A DNA stretch of 64,000 nt from NCBI RefSeq assembly GCF_002836505.1, contig NZ_PJBF01000050.1, positions 1 through 64,000 of the forward strand. The letters run 5' to 3'. The position numbers were made by a program, and so were the translations under genes. This DNA is from Psychrobacter sp. Choline-02u-9. Lineage in GTDB: Bacteria; Pseudomonadota; Gammaproteobacteria; Pseudomonadales; Moraxellaceae. This document shows positions 50,790 through 60,405 of the stretch, piece by piece. Numbering within the stretch: position 1 is the stretch's first letter; each line of letters begins with the position of its first letter. The notes below the pieces were generated by a model, which saw only the letters and a program-made list of their open reading frames with translations, was not told the DNA's origin and ran no database searches.

Positions 50790-52118
50790 TCAATTCAGTG
50801 GATATTTTTTCTCGATTTTTCGAATTTCCTCAATACCTGTAGATTCTAGCTTGGAGACAATATAAAACTCTTTGTCACTGCCAAAATTATCTAAGGCATT
50901 GTTAAGCCCTTTTATGTACTCATAAAACTCTGAATAAGAATAAACTTCCTCATTGTAGCGAGTATCAGGTTTATCTATATAGAGGTATACCGAACCTTCG
51001 CACTGTGTTACTTCACCTTTGATATTTGTCTCAGCCTCATAGGAGCTTGACGTCAATATTTTGTTGCTGTTATAACTCATACAGACTTTCTGTCCACCCC
51101 TGTTCATCGTTTCAAACTTATAGCTATCCAATTTTTGATTTAAATTGGTCTTCAGTTCTGAAAAATCTGTCTCGTTTGCTGAAGTATCTAAATTACCCAA
51201 AACAACATCTACTTCTGTCAGAGAGTTCAGCATAACTTTGTCGTTAGTGCCTCCCATCGCACTGAGCAAACCAATATGATGAATACCTTTGCGAGATAGC
51301 TCATCAATAATTTGCTGTACTGAGTTAGTAGTACCAAGGACGTCATCACTATAGGCCACGCCAATCCATGCCATTGTCTTCCCCCACGCTATTTCTTGAG
51401 TGAGATAGGGTTCAATAGTTACACCCAGAGCTTTTAGAGCTTTGCTTTTATCCTCAGGTAAGTTAGCTGCCAGTACTACTGTATCCTCTTTACACAAAGG
51501 ATTGTTGTTTAAATGATTGATAAAATTTGATAAATCCTGAGACTGCATTGATAGCTCTTGCTCACCAAGCGTTAACGCTCGAGAACATGTATAGCGAAGA
51601 AATTCAGCTTCACGTTTACCTTTATAGAGTTTGTAGCTATTACTACTGGTGTCTACAAGATTGCCAGATAACATGTTGAAAATATCAGGTAGACTTGGGT
51701 TTTTATCTTGTAGCAAATCTTCAAAAGATGCCATGGTAGCAAGATTGCCTTTGTTGACCGTTACATAGCTATCGCTTTCAAGATAAAAAACCCTAGTGGT
51801 TTCAATACTGTCAGCGTTATATAAGTTTCCAAGATGTGTTCCAGAAATTGGCAAAACCTTATACATTTTCCCAGTTTCGTTATCGAACCTAGCAGGTGCG
51901 CGAATGTACTGATCGACGTCCTCGTCATCTTCAGCTGCCATTTCGTTAGAAAAAGTGACATCTGGAACCTGTGGTTCAACCTTATCTGGTTTAGTAGTTG
52001 GTATGACTGGTGTCTCTGGCGTAACACTACTATTTTTATTACCGCCATCACTACCACCACCGCAGCCATAAAGTGCCAACATAGAAGCCAAAGCCAAACT
52101 TAGATAACGTTTATTCAT
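50790..52118 (-). CDS. Lipoprotein resembling a 5'-nucleotidase catalytic domain without metal ligands
   Basis: 442 residues from the ATG at 52118. A signal peptide ends in the lipobox LYGC, followed by a Gly-rich and Pro/Thr-rich tether (SVTPETPVIPTTKPDKVEP). The middle follows the order of UshA-type metallophosphoesterases: a LSGNLVDTSSNSYKLYKG segment, ALTLGEQELSMQ, VVLAANLPED, GKTMAWIGVAYSDDVLG and a GLLSAMGGTNDKV–VDVVLGNLD end. Where active enzymes have D-x-H, GD, GNHEFD and GHSH, the aspartate and histidine ligands are missing. Probably a non-catalytic binding protein or a new variant. The match is by eye. Confidence 0.6.
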   Translation of the reverse strand: MNKRYLSLALASMLALYGCGGGSDGGNKNSSVTPETPVIPTTKPDKVEPQVPDVTFSNEMAAEDDEDVDQYIRAPARFDNETGKMYKVLPISGTHLGNLYNADSIETTRVFYLESDSYVTVNKGNLATMASFEDLLQDKNPSLPDIFNMLSGNLVDTSSNSYKLYKGKREAEFLRYTCSRALTLGEQELSMQSQDLSNFINHLNNNPLCKEDTVVLAANLPEDKSKALKALGVTIEPYLTQEIAWGKTMAWIGVAYSDDVLGTTNSVQQIIDELSRKGIHHIGLLSAMGGTNDKVMLNSLTEVDVVLGNLDTSANETDFSELKTNLNQKLDSYKFETMNRGGQKVCMSYNSNKILTSSSYEAETNIKGEVTQCEGSVYLYIDKPDTRYNEEVYSYSEFYEYIKGLNNALDNFGSDKEFYIVSKLESTGIEEIRKIEKKYPLN

Positions 52119-52215
52119 CAATACATATCCATTTAGGTTAACGGTCAATCAACATAGAAGTGAACTTAATTTCGCTAATAATAGATTGAAACAGATACTA
52201 AATCAATACAAATAA

Positions 52216-52254
52216 ACAAAAAATCCCAACAGATATTTTGCCTGCTGAGATTTT
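52216..52254 (-). terminator. Intrinsic terminator after the aldolase gene
   Basis: AAATCCCAACAG (52221-52232) and CTGCTGAGATTT (52242-52253) form a 12-bp stem with two G-U pairs on the minus strand, followed by a T tract. Confidence 0.75.
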
Positions 52255-52304
52255 GGTGAGCACCAAATTATAGCTTTTAAACTCTATTTGTTAAAATGCA
52301 ACTG

Positions 52305-53195
52305 TTAAACTTTCGACGCCTCATAGATTTCTTCGATTGAGCTATCAATCATTGCCGCAAATGCCTCATCGCTTTGCTGTTTACTCAAGCCTTCAGTAAA
52401 GGCACGCGAGAAGCTCGCAATCATACCTGGGTTTTGTTTAAGCTTGGCACAAGCATCGCTACGACTATAACCACCAGACAGCGCCACTACTTTGAGCACT
52501 TTAGGATGGTCAATCAGCTCCTGATAAAACCCAGCCTCTTCAGGTAAAGTCAGCTTAAGCATCACTTGATGTTCGTCACTTAAGCGTTCTAGATTGCGCA
52601 AAATATCTGCTTTTAACAGTAGCTCGCACTCATGCTTTTGAGTGCTATCAATATTGACCTCTGGCTCGACGATAGGCATCAGACCTTTTGAAATAATCTG
52701 CTTAGCCACATCAAACTGCTGCTGTACCACAAGCTCGATACCATCGACGTTTGGCTCATAAATGACTGAGCGCATTTTAGTACCGAATACGGGATAGTTT
52801 TTTGCTTTATCTAATAATAGATCTAGATTCGGAATCGGCTTCATGACTTGTACACCGCTCATCTGCTCAGCCAGACCTTTATCTACCTTTAAAAATGGTA
52901 CGATATTTTTATCTTCCCATAGGTAGTTGGCCGTCGACTTGTCATTGACTTCGCGCTCCATGGTGTCTTCAAATAAAATTGCACCAAGTACACGCTCACT
53001 ATCAAAACAGTCACACGTCATAATACGAGCACGCATTTCATGAACCAAATCAAACATGGCCTCATCGTTATCATAGTCGTCGCTGCTGACACCATAAGTC
53101 TCTAACGCTTTTGGTGTGCTGCCACCACTTTGATCAAGAGCAGCAATAAAACCTGAACTATTTTTTATACGCTGTAATTGCTTATCGTATTCCAT
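52305..53195 (-). CDS. fda: Fructose-bisphosphate aldolase class I
   Basis: Cleaves or forms fructose 1,6-bisphosphate through a Schiff base. The 296-residue protein matches the short bacterial class I type: GFIAALDQSGGSTPKALE, VPFLKVDKGLAEQ, PIVEPEVNIDS and VMLKLTLPEEAGF with the candidate Schiff-base lysine, and VVALSGGYSR for phosphate binding. No class II zinc motif. Single gene. Confidence 0.9.
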   Translation of the reverse strand: MEYDKQLQRIKNSSGFIAALDQSGGSTPKALETYGVSSDDYDNDEAMFDLVHEMRARIMTCDCFDSERVLGAILFEDTMEREVNDKSTANYLWEDKNIVPFLKVDKGLAEQMSGVQVMKPIPNLDLLLDKAKNYPVFGTKMRSVIYEPNVDGIELVVQQQFDVAKQIISKGLMPIVEPEVNIDSTQKHECELLLKADILRNLERLSDEHQVMLKLTLPEEAGFYQELIDHPKVLKVVALSGGYSRSDACAKLKQNPGMIASFSRAFTEGLSKQQSDEAFAAMIDSSIEEIYEASKV

Positions 53196-53371
53196 TGAGC
53201 CTGCATCCTATTTTTATTGGTTAAATTAAATATCATAAACTAAGCTTTTTTATTCCATACAAGCCGTGTTATTTGTAGATAACCTTATCATAGGATGATT
53301 TGTATGCCTATATAGGATACGTGACAATATAGCCAAAAAATCATGAAACCAATACTTTTAGACAATGCGCA

Positions 53372-54220
53372 TTACGCCAAAAACAGTACCCCTACACAGC
53401 AGACTGCCAATACTAATCCTATTATATTAATACGGTTCAACTGCTCTTTAAATACACCTACGCCAATCAATGTCGCTACGGCAATAACGCCGACATTCAT
53501 ACCAGTGAAAACAATACTAGGAGAATCATGCAGCACTTGATGTGCCCGTACATAAGCATAAATATTGCCCATGTTTAATGCGCCAAGCAGCAGTCCTGTC
53601 ATAAGTGCTTGTTTTTGCCAACGTACTCGCGTGGCAAGTAAATAGATTAAAAGCAATACACCTGCTACGCCAAAACTTACCAGTAGAGTCAACGGAAAAG
53701 CTGCTCCTTGTTTGGCAACTTGTTTGAACAAAATATCAATAATGCCGTAGCCTGCCCATACCCCAAATAACCATAGAGGCGTATGCTTTGCTTGCCGAGT
53801 AATATCGTTATGCTGTGGTCGATAGACAAGCGCACCTAATGCCAAAAAGCCTAACGCCAGTCCAAGTATACGTGTACCAGTCAGTACCTCACCGAATAGC
53901 AAAAAAGCCGCTACGATAGGAATAATGAGTGATAAGCGCTGAGACGCGTCGGTTGCTACCATTCCCACCGCTTCAATAGCCCGTCCCAGAATGATAAATA
54001 CAGCAGGTAATAGTACTCCAAGCGCAATGATGATTGCCCAAGCGCTATCAAGCGCATGTATGGCACCTACATCAGGTTTTAGTAATACCCAAGTCAGTAA
54101 AAAAGCCACAGGATAGCCTGCCACGATGGTCTGACGAATATCTATATTTTTCTGGCGCAATATTTTCAAAAGTACTGAGACGGCGACGCTACATAGCACC
54201 GCTATTATTAAATACATCAT
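53372..54220 (-). CDS. DMT-superfamily (EamA-like) transporter
   Basis: 282 residues with nine or ten predicted membrane helices, in two EamA-like halves. FLLFGEVLTGTRILGLALGFLALG and VGVFKEQLNRINIIGLVLA are the paired end-of-half motifs. An inner-membrane metabolite exporter or importer; substrate unknown. Same strand as the aldolase. Confidence 0.8.
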   Translation of the reverse strand: MMYLIIAVLCSVAVSVLLKILRQKNIDIRQTIVAGYPVAFLLTWVLLKPDVGAIHALDSAWAIIIALGVLLPAVFIILGRAIEAVGMVATDASQRLSLIIPIVAAFLLFGEVLTGTRILGLALGFLALGALVYRPQHNDITRQAKHTPLWLFGVWAGYGIIDILFKQVAKQGAAFPLTLLVSFGVAGVLLLIYLLATRVRWQKQALMTGLLLGALNMGNIYAYVRAHQVLHDSPSIVFTGMNVGVIAVATLIGVGVFKEQLNRINIIGLVLAVCCVGVLFLA

Positions 54221-54589
54221 TCACTGCTACCTTTTGAACTTCAATGTTGAGTTATTATTGTTCGTATATTTATAAAAACCATTACATAAAATCCCTGCTA
54301 ATCAGCTGATTTTTGCAATAAAATCATAGTTATAAAAGCAATATTTAAACCATGAATAAATTTAGGTGTAGAATGTAACAAAATATGTTTTCTACAGCAA
54401 TCTATTTATTATGGTTATAACTGAAGCTTTCAAAACATAGCTATTCTTAAGCAAATTACAATTAGCATGCAGGTATGATTAGTAATTTTGCTAAAATAGC
54501 ACCTAATCCCAATCACAAAAGTAAAGATTCTAGATAACGAGTCCTCTCGTTCATCTTGACGTACTGCTATTGATGTTTTATTACTGCCT
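54221..54589. other. Intergenic region upstream of the ABC exporter
   Basis: About 370 AT-rich bases between divergent genes. No gene, repeat or recognised operator. The ribosome site before 54590 is weak. Confidence 0.4.
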
Positions 54590-56506
54590 ATGAATGCTCT
54601 ATTTCGCTTTTTCGAAAACCGCCTACCCGCCTTTCCAGATACACCTATGCCATTGCCATCACCTCGCGATGGCATGCTGAAGTTTTTGTGGGCATGTACC
54701 AATGGCCTACGCGGCTGGCTACTAATCTTTATGATTTTGTCCGCTGGTATCGGTATCTACGAGGCCATGCTGTTTGCTTGGATAGGTAATATCGTCGATT
54801 GGTTGGGCGTTTATACGCCGCAAAACTTATGGGTAGAAAAAGGCGATATGCTACTCATCATGCTCGCTGTCATGATAGTGAGCCCATTGTGGATCGCCTT
54901 GTCATCATTTATCCATTTTCAGACCTTGCAAGGCGTGTTTCCTATGCAGATGCGCTGGCGGTTTCATCAGCGAATGCTTGGGCAATCCATGCAGTTTTAT
55001 CAGGATGAGTTTTCGGGTCGTGTCTCAGCTAAGGTAATGCAGACAGCCCTAGCAGTACGCGATACCGTAATGACCGTCACCGATATGTTTATGTATGTCT
55101 CTGTCTACTTTATCACCTCAGGGGTGATTTTGTTTAATTTAGACAGCTTACTACTCATTCCATTTGTCATTTGGCTGGTCTTGGTTGCCATTACCATTTG
55201 GTACTTTATCCCTAAGCTTAAACAAACAGCGATTGTGCAAGCGGATGCCCGTGCCTTGATGACAGGACGAATCACTGATGCTTATGCCAATATCATGACC
55301 GTTAAGCTATTTAGCCATTCTCGTCGTGAGCTAGGCTATGCCAAAAATGCCATGGGACAATTCTTAGGTACGGTACATGCGCAGATGCGCTGGGTCAGCT
55401 ATTTAGAAGTATCGACCCATCTTATCAGTGTGATCTTGGTCAGTAGTACCGCGGGTATTGGATTGTACTTGTGGCAACAAGGCGCAGTTGGTGTTGGCGC
55501 CATTGCTGCTGCGACTGCTATGGCGTTGCGTCTAAATGGTTTGACGCGTTGGATTATGTGGCAGACAGCCAGTTTGTTTGAGAGTATCGGTACAGTTCAA
55601 GACGGTATGCGTACATTATCAGCACCGCAGACGATTATTGATAAACCTGACGCACCAGCGCTAGCCGTCACGGACGGGCGTATCGTGTTCGACCATGTTG
55701 ACTTCAGTTATGAGAATGACGAAGAAGATAATGGCCAAGCTGGCGAGCCTATTGATGGTACCAACATCGCTAAACGCGCTCCTAACTCATATATCAAATT
55801 ATTAGACAACTTCCACTTAGATATTAAGCCAGGTGAAAAGATTGGTTTGGTTGGGCGTTCAGGTGCTGGTAAATCGACCTTAGTTAATTTGCTATTGCGC
55901 TTCTTTGATGTTGATAGCGGTAAAATCCTGATTGATGGTCAGGCTATTGATGCGGTTACGCAAGAATCATTGCGTCAACAAATTGGTATGGTGACTCAAG
56001 ATACGTCGCTGCTACATCGTACTGTGCGTGAAAACATCGCCTATGGTCGTCCGGATGCTACTGACGAAGAGATTATGATCGCTGCCAAACAAGCTCAGGC
56101 ATGGGATTTCATCAAAGATTTGTATGATGATAAAGGCAATACAGGACTTGATACCCAAGTGGGTGAACGCGGAGTCAAACTATCTGGCGGTCAACGTCAG
56201 CGTATTGCTATCTCACGTGTTATGCTAAAAAATGCGCCGATTTTACTTTTAGATGAAGCCACCAGTGCGTTAGATTCTGAGATTGAATATGCTATTACCG
56301 AAAGCTTAAATGACATCATGACCGGCAAGACCGTTATTGCTATTGCCCATCGCTTGTCTACTATTGCCGCACTGGATAGACTGGTCGTTATGCATCAAGG
56401 CCGTATTATTGAGCAAGGTAGTCATGATGAACTGTTGGCATTGAATGGTGTCTACGCTCGACTGTGGCAACGTCAAAGCGGTGGCTTCTTAGGTGAAGAT
56501 AACTAA
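54590..56506 (+). CDS. ABC exporter, fused permease and ATPase
   Basis: 638 residues. Six membrane helices in residues 35-330, then an ATPase: Walker A VGRSGAGKSTLVNLLLRFF, Q-loop MVTQDTSLLHRTVRENIAYG, signature LSGGQRQRIAISRVML, Walker B ILLLDEATSALDSE and H-loop IAHRLSTIAALD. Half-transporter of the MsbA/lipid- or drug-exporter type; it should work as a homodimer. Substrate not inferable. Likely co-transcribed with the next two genes. Confidence 0.9.
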   Translation: MNALFRFFENRLPAFPDTPMPLPSPRDGMLKFLWACTNGLRGWLLIFMILSAGIGIYEAMLFAWIGNIVDWLGVYTPQNLWVEKGDMLLIMLAVMIVSPLWIALSSFIHFQTLQGVFPMQMRWRFHQRMLGQSMQFYQDEFSGRVSAKVMQTALAVRDTVMTVTDMFMYVSVYFITSGVILFNLDSLLLIPFVIWLVLVAITIWYFIPKLKQTAIVQADARALMTGRITDAYANIMTVKLFSHSRRELGYAKNAMGQFLGTVHAQMRWVSYLEVSTHLISVILVSSTAGIGLYLWQQGAVGVGAIAAATAMALRLNGLTRWIMWQTASLFESIGTVQDGMRTLSAPQTIIDKPDAPALAVTDGRIVFDHVDFSYENDEEDNGQAGEPIDGTNIAKRAPNSYIKLLDNFHLDIKPGEKIGLVGRSGAGKSTLVNLLLRFFDVDSGKILIDGQAIDAVTQESLRQQIGMVTQDTSLLHRTVRENIAYGRPDATDEEIMIAAKQAQAWDFIKDLYDDKGNTGLDTQVGERGVKLSGGQRQRIAISRVMLKNAPILLLDEATSALDSEIEYAITESLNDIMTGKTVIAIAHRLSTIAALDRLVVMHQGRIIEQGSHDELLALNGVYARLWQRQSGGFLGEDN

Positions 56507-56588
56507 GATTCATTAAGTCAGCTCAATCATAAGAAGACAAACTGCAAAAAAAATCACTCAAAATAAGTCACAAGGAAGTGTTTATTTT

Positions 56589-57479
56589 ATGGAAGCATTC
56601 ACAAACCGTATTACTCTTGGCGGAAAACAAGCACGTTACTATGACCTTAGCCAGTTTAATCAGCCGCTAGATTCAAGCTCTACTCCCCGCGCCCCAGCAC
56701 ATTTTTATAGTGGTAATAGTTTTACCGTCGGTACCTACACACCACTATTGAGCAAGCTAGCCACTGAGTTTGATATCAGCTCACTTGCCCTACGTGGCTA
56801 CTGGTATGATAAGCCGCAAAGCCGTCGTCTGACGCGCGAGCAAGATGCTGATATGCTGATTGAGTTTTTAGAAAAGACCCAAGATAAGCCTGTCATAGGT
56901 ATTGGTCATTCGCAAGGGGCTACGGCCACAGCGATGGCAGCTGCCAAACGTCCAGAGCTTTTTTCGCAGTTGTACCTGATTGAGCCTGTCACATTTACCA
57001 AACACCAAGCCACCTTTTATAACCTTTTGCCACGCTCTGTCCTACTGAGCCGCGAGCCTTTCAAAAGCACGTTAACCAAGCAATCTACTTGGCCAAGTAT
57101 TCATAGTTATTACGAGAGCCTACGTGCGCAGCGTGCTTATAAGCGTATCAGCGATGAGCATTTGCAAGTGTTTGCTGAACAAAGCCTGAGCAAGAATGCA
57201 GATGGTAGCTATACGCTTATGTTTGCACCAGAACAAGAGCTGGCCAATTATTTTGGCGCTCCTCATATCGATGCTGCGCTCAAAAAACTAAGCTGTCCAT
57301 ACACCTTGATTACAGGCAAGCCTACCCTGTTCATCAATGACAAAGTACGAAAGCAATGGAAAAAATTTGTCCCAGATAGCAGTCTTATTTCGCTGTCAGA
57401 TTATGGTCATCTATTGCCAATGGAAGCGCCTGAAATATGCGCTCAAATCATCAACGAGCACTACCAAAGCAGTAAATAA
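56589..57479 (+). CDS. Alpha/beta hydrolase
   Basis: 296 residues. The nucleophile elbow GIGHSQGATATAMAAAKRPE lies near residue 110, an acid in the CPYTLITGKPT region, and the catalytic histidine in SLSDYGHLLPMEAPE near residue 280. HFYSGNSFTVGTYTPLLSKL marks the oxyanion region. Substrate unknown. It lies between the ABC exporter and alkB, on the same strand with short gaps. Confidence 0.82.
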   Translation: MEAFTNRITLGGKQARYYDLSQFNQPLDSSSTPRAPAHFYSGNSFTVGTYTPLLSKLATEFDISSLALRGYWYDKPQSRRLTREQDADMLIEFLEKTQDKPVIGIGHSQGATATAMAAAKRPELFSQLYLIEPVTFTKHQATFYNLLPRSVLLSREPFKSTLTKQSTWPSIHSYYESLRAQRAYKRISDEHLQVFAEQSLSKNADGSYTLMFAPEQELANYFGAPHIDAALKKLSCPYTLITGKPTLFINDKVRKQWKKFVPDSSLISLSDYGHLLPMEAPEICAQIINEHYQSSK

Positions 57480-57499
57480 GGATTTACAACGACTGAATT

Positions 57500-58117
57500 A
57501 TGACTGACCTCTTTGCCCCTGCACCCACGGATAACTTACTACCCTATAATGGTAAGGTGAATGATCTAGGCATAATTATCGACGATGCAACTGCCCTTTA
57601 TAACACTCTACTAAATGAGCTACCTTGGCAGTCAGACATCGTGACGTTATTTGGTAAGACCCATATAACCACTCGGCAAATCGTTTGGATGGGAGATACA
57701 GATGCAGACTATCAATATTCAGGCCATGTACGGCAAACTGTTCCATGGTCAGATATAGTGTTTCACGTGAAACAGAAAATCGAACAAGCTTTAGCAGAGG
57801 TTGGCGTCACCACTAATTTCAACACCTGCCTGCTTAATTACTATCCTTCTGGCGCTGATGGTATGGGCTACCATGCTGATGACGAAAAGGAGCTCGGTCA
57901 TCAACCAGTCATCGCCTCCTTATCACTTGGTGCCACACGCAAATTTGTTTTTAAGCATAAAAAAACTCAAGACAAAGTTGAACTTTATCTTGAGTCTGGT
58001 CAGCTCGTTGTGATGCACGGTGACACACAAAACTTTTGGAAACATACGATCACTAAGACGAAGACGGTGGATGCTGGGCGAATCAGTCTAACGTTTCGGC
58101 ATATGCTTACATCTTAA
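57500..58117 (+). CDS. alkB: AlkB-type 2-oxoglutarate/Fe(II)-dependent dioxygenase
   Basis: 205 residues. Oxidative demethylase of alkylated bases, of the ALKBH2/3-like branch. The iron triad is visible as YHADDE (H-x-D) and the histidine in WKHTITKT; the 2-oxoglutarate arginine is in RISLTFRHML. LLNYYPSGADGMGYHADDEK and SLSLGATRKFVFKHK are typical. The start follows the hydrolase by 20 bp. Codons near residue 90 (FHVK) contain a perfect parS palindrome. Confidence 0.9.
   Translation: MTDLFAPAPTDNLLPYNGKVNDLGIIIDDATALYNTLLNELPWQSDIVTLFGKTHITTRQIVWMGDTDADYQYSGHVRQTVPWSDIVFHVKQKIEQALAEVGVTTNFNTCLLNYYPSGADGMGYHADDEKELGHQPVIASLSLGATRKFVFKHKKTQDKVELYLESGQLVVMHGDTQNFWKHTITKTKTVDAGRISLTFRHMLTS
57759..57774. 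other. parS: parS-like centromere site (ParB/Spo0J binding)
   Basis: TGTTTCACGTGAAACA, a perfect 16-bp palindrome identical to the parS consensus bound by chromosomal ParB. It lies inside the alkB reading frame. No second full copy was seen in the window. ParB binding and a location near the replication origin are inferred. Confidence 0.9.
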
Positions 58118-58149
58118 TACTATCGCTGACTTAACGAGCCATTAAGTGT

Positions 58150-58992
58150 TTATTCGAGACGGTCCAAAAAACGCTCACGGTAACACTGGTAAGCAGCTTC
58201 ACACACATTGGCAGTGTAGCTAGCATTAACACCACCTGCGACTACTGCACCCACCGCTGGAATGATTTGCGCCGCCTTTGTCTTAACGATGTTAGTGGCT
58301 ACTTTAGTCACTGTCTGACGCAGTACACGAGACATAACTTCTTCATTAATCTGATTGAATGCTTGAGTTTCTGGATCTTTAATCATCGCCTGAGTGTCAT
58401 CTAACGCCGCTTCACGTTCCTCAACAGAGCCAGAAGTTGCTACAGCCAATAAGGACATAGCAAATATCTGCTCGCCTTTATCATTGATATCAAAGCCATA
58501 ATAAGTTGCATATTCTCCAATAGCACGTAGATTAGCTGTAATAAGCCCAACGACATCAGCAGGGATACCCGCCCAACCTACAACCCCTGTAGTCACCCCT
58601 TGCGCACTGGTTAGCGCTACATATTTGCTTTTAAAAAGCTTAACTTGTTTATCTACAACCGCAATGGGTAGACGTTTAATGTCACCAAGCGTTTTGATAG
58701 AGGAGTCGTTAACATCTGCTGCCTCTTGATAGCTATCAATAACGTCTTGAGTGTCCAGTGTCCAATTGGCTGCATCACTCAAAGCACTAATCGTTTCTTC
58801 AGTTGCTTTTTTTAGAGAATCGCCAAATTGTGGAGCTTCCATCAACGCATCACCGGCTGCTACCACAGGGGTATTAAGCACTGCGAGCGTCTTATCCAAA
58901 ATCCCTTTATCAGGGTTCTTCCATGCTTCTATTTCTGCACGGACTTTGGATTCATAAGCAATATGGTCATCTGTTTTTTCATTGATAGTCAT
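58150..58992 (-). CDS. EcsC family protein
   Basis: 280 residues; the whole C-terminal two thirds matches EcsC style: GVVGWAGIPADVVGLITANLRAIGEYATYYG, then ATSGSVEE and a glycine/alanine-rich hydrophobic end (IIPAVGAVVAGGVNASYT). One or two weak membrane-associated helices. The family has no settled function. AAAGGGAA precedes the ATG. Convergent with alkB, with 32 bp between them. Confidence 0.8.
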   Translation of the reverse strand: MTINEKTDDHIAYESKVRAEIEAWKNPDKGILDKTLAVLNTPVVAAGDALMEAPQFGDSLKKATEETISALSDAANWTLDTQDVIDSYQEAADVNDSSIKTLGDIKRLPIAVVDKQVKLFKSKYVALTSAQGVTTGVVGWAGIPADVVGLITANLRAIGEYATYYGFDINDKGEQIFAMSLLAVATSGSVEEREAALDDTQAMIKDPETQAFNQINEEVMSRVLRQTVTKVATNIVKTKAAQIIPAVGAVVAGGVNASYTANVCEAAYQCYRERFLDRLE

Positions 58993-59187
58993 ATTATTCC
59001 CTTTATTAGTATCGTTCGCTTTCTATCCTATGATAAATAAGCGAAGACTACAGGGACGTTCTGTTGTCCAAAATAAAACTTTTGTATGATTTGTTAAATC
59101 ATCAGTTAAGTTTACTGCGTTTCAACAGACATCCCTTTACTAATAAATCCTATCGAACACTACCTAATACTTGGGCAATCTTGACAT

Positions 59188-60219
59188 TCACTCAGCTGCC
59201 GCTAAGACAATCTTGCCAAAAGCATCGCCTTTTTGTAGCTCGTGGTGCGCTGCAACAACTTCTGAGAGTGGATAGGTTTTTTGAATTTTTAAAGTCAGCT
59301 TGCCATTGGCCACTTCCTGTAAAATACGCGCCATATCTTGACCACTACGCTGCGCTTTGTAGCCTGCTACTGCTAAGTCTTTTTGCTGACCGGCTTCTTT
59401 GAGCTTATCAACCCAGATAGTTGGTAACACATTCACGCGGGCGCCTGATTTGAGCACGCTAAGCGCGCGGACACCTGCTTCATCGCCGACTAAATCAAGT
59501 AGCATATCGGCTTGTAGGTCAGGAAGCACTTCATCTTTTGTATAATCTATCCAACCCGCTAGCTTAGATACGTCTATCAACTCATCAAGCTTGGCGTACT
59601 TTTCTGGCGAGCAAATTACCGTCACCTTGATGTTATCTTGTGCCACCTTATTCATGAGCAATTGGATTAGTAAATGACCGACACCACCTGCTGGTGCATT
59701 AATCACCACATGCTCGCCTGTTTTTATATCAGCAAAATCTACAAATTGTAGTGCCGTTTGTCCGATACAAGGCAAAGCACCTGCCTGCTCTAAGCTGACA
59801 TTGTCTGGTACTTTTGCAAGCAACTTGGCATCTACTGCCACATATTGTGCATAGCCACCACCGCTAAAGGTCAAAGCCGCTACTCTATCGCCAACAGCGA
59901 ACTCGTCGCTATTACTACTAACTACTTCGCCTGCTACATCGAATCCCAAAATAGCTGGCTGATCATTCTCAAACTTGTCTTTGCGAATGTTTTCCGCACC
60001 CCAGCCTTTACCTTGGCGAGTTTTATAATCGACAGGGTTAATTCCAGCATAGGCAATTTTTACTAGTACTTGGTCGTCCTGTAGCTCAGGGACATCAGCA
60101 CCATCTTGATATTTCATTACTTCAGGCTCACCGAACTCGCGTATGAGTACGGCGTGCTGAGTCTTAGGTATGTTGTGGTTAGCTTGTTGATTATTATCAG
60201 TAGTAGACGCTGTTGCCAT
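59188..60219 (-). CDS. NADP-dependent alcohol dehydrogenase-like oxidoreductase (MDR)
   Basis: 343 residues of the zinc-independent quinone-reductase branch of medium-chain dehydrogenases. IREFGEPEVMKYQDGADVPE starts the GroES-like domain; GFDVAGEVVS and VGDRVAALTFSGGGYAQY follow, and the Rossmann motif is INAPAGGVGHLLIQL. The structural zinc cysteines are absent. AAGGATAT precedes the ATG. Substrate unknown. Confidence 0.85.
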   Translation of the reverse strand: MATASTTDNNQQANHNIPKTQHAVLIREFGEPEVMKYQDGADVPELQDDQVLVKIAYAGINPVDYKTRQGKGWGAENIRKDKFENDQPAILGFDVAGEVVSSNSDEFAVGDRVAALTFSGGGYAQYVAVDAKLLAKVPDNVSLEQAGALPCIGQTALQFVDFADIKTGEHVVINAPAGGVGHLLIQLLMNKVAQDNIKVTVICSPEKYAKLDELIDVSKLAGWIDYTKDEVLPDLQADMLLDLVGDEAGVRALSVLKSGARVNVLPTIWVDKLKEAGQQKDLAVAGYKAQRSGQDMARILQEVANGKLTLKIQKTYPLSEVVAAHHELQKGDAFGKIVLAAAE

Positions 60220-60405
60220 CGTAGAATATCCTTATATTTTGTTTATTAGGCTGTACTTGTTATTCATTTTATTGAAACGTTGTGCTGGTAATAGAACTGT
60301 CCATCGAGAACATGGTTAATCAATAATATGATCAATAAAGACAATTGTTCATATATCGATAGATTGCCAATATAATACATTTAGACAAATTATTATAGTT
60401 AGGTA

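Noticed and set aside
58125..58149. Weak ACTTAA/TTAAGT hairpin between alkB and the EcsC-like gene
   Set aside because: Only six A/T-rich pairs; not called as a terminator.
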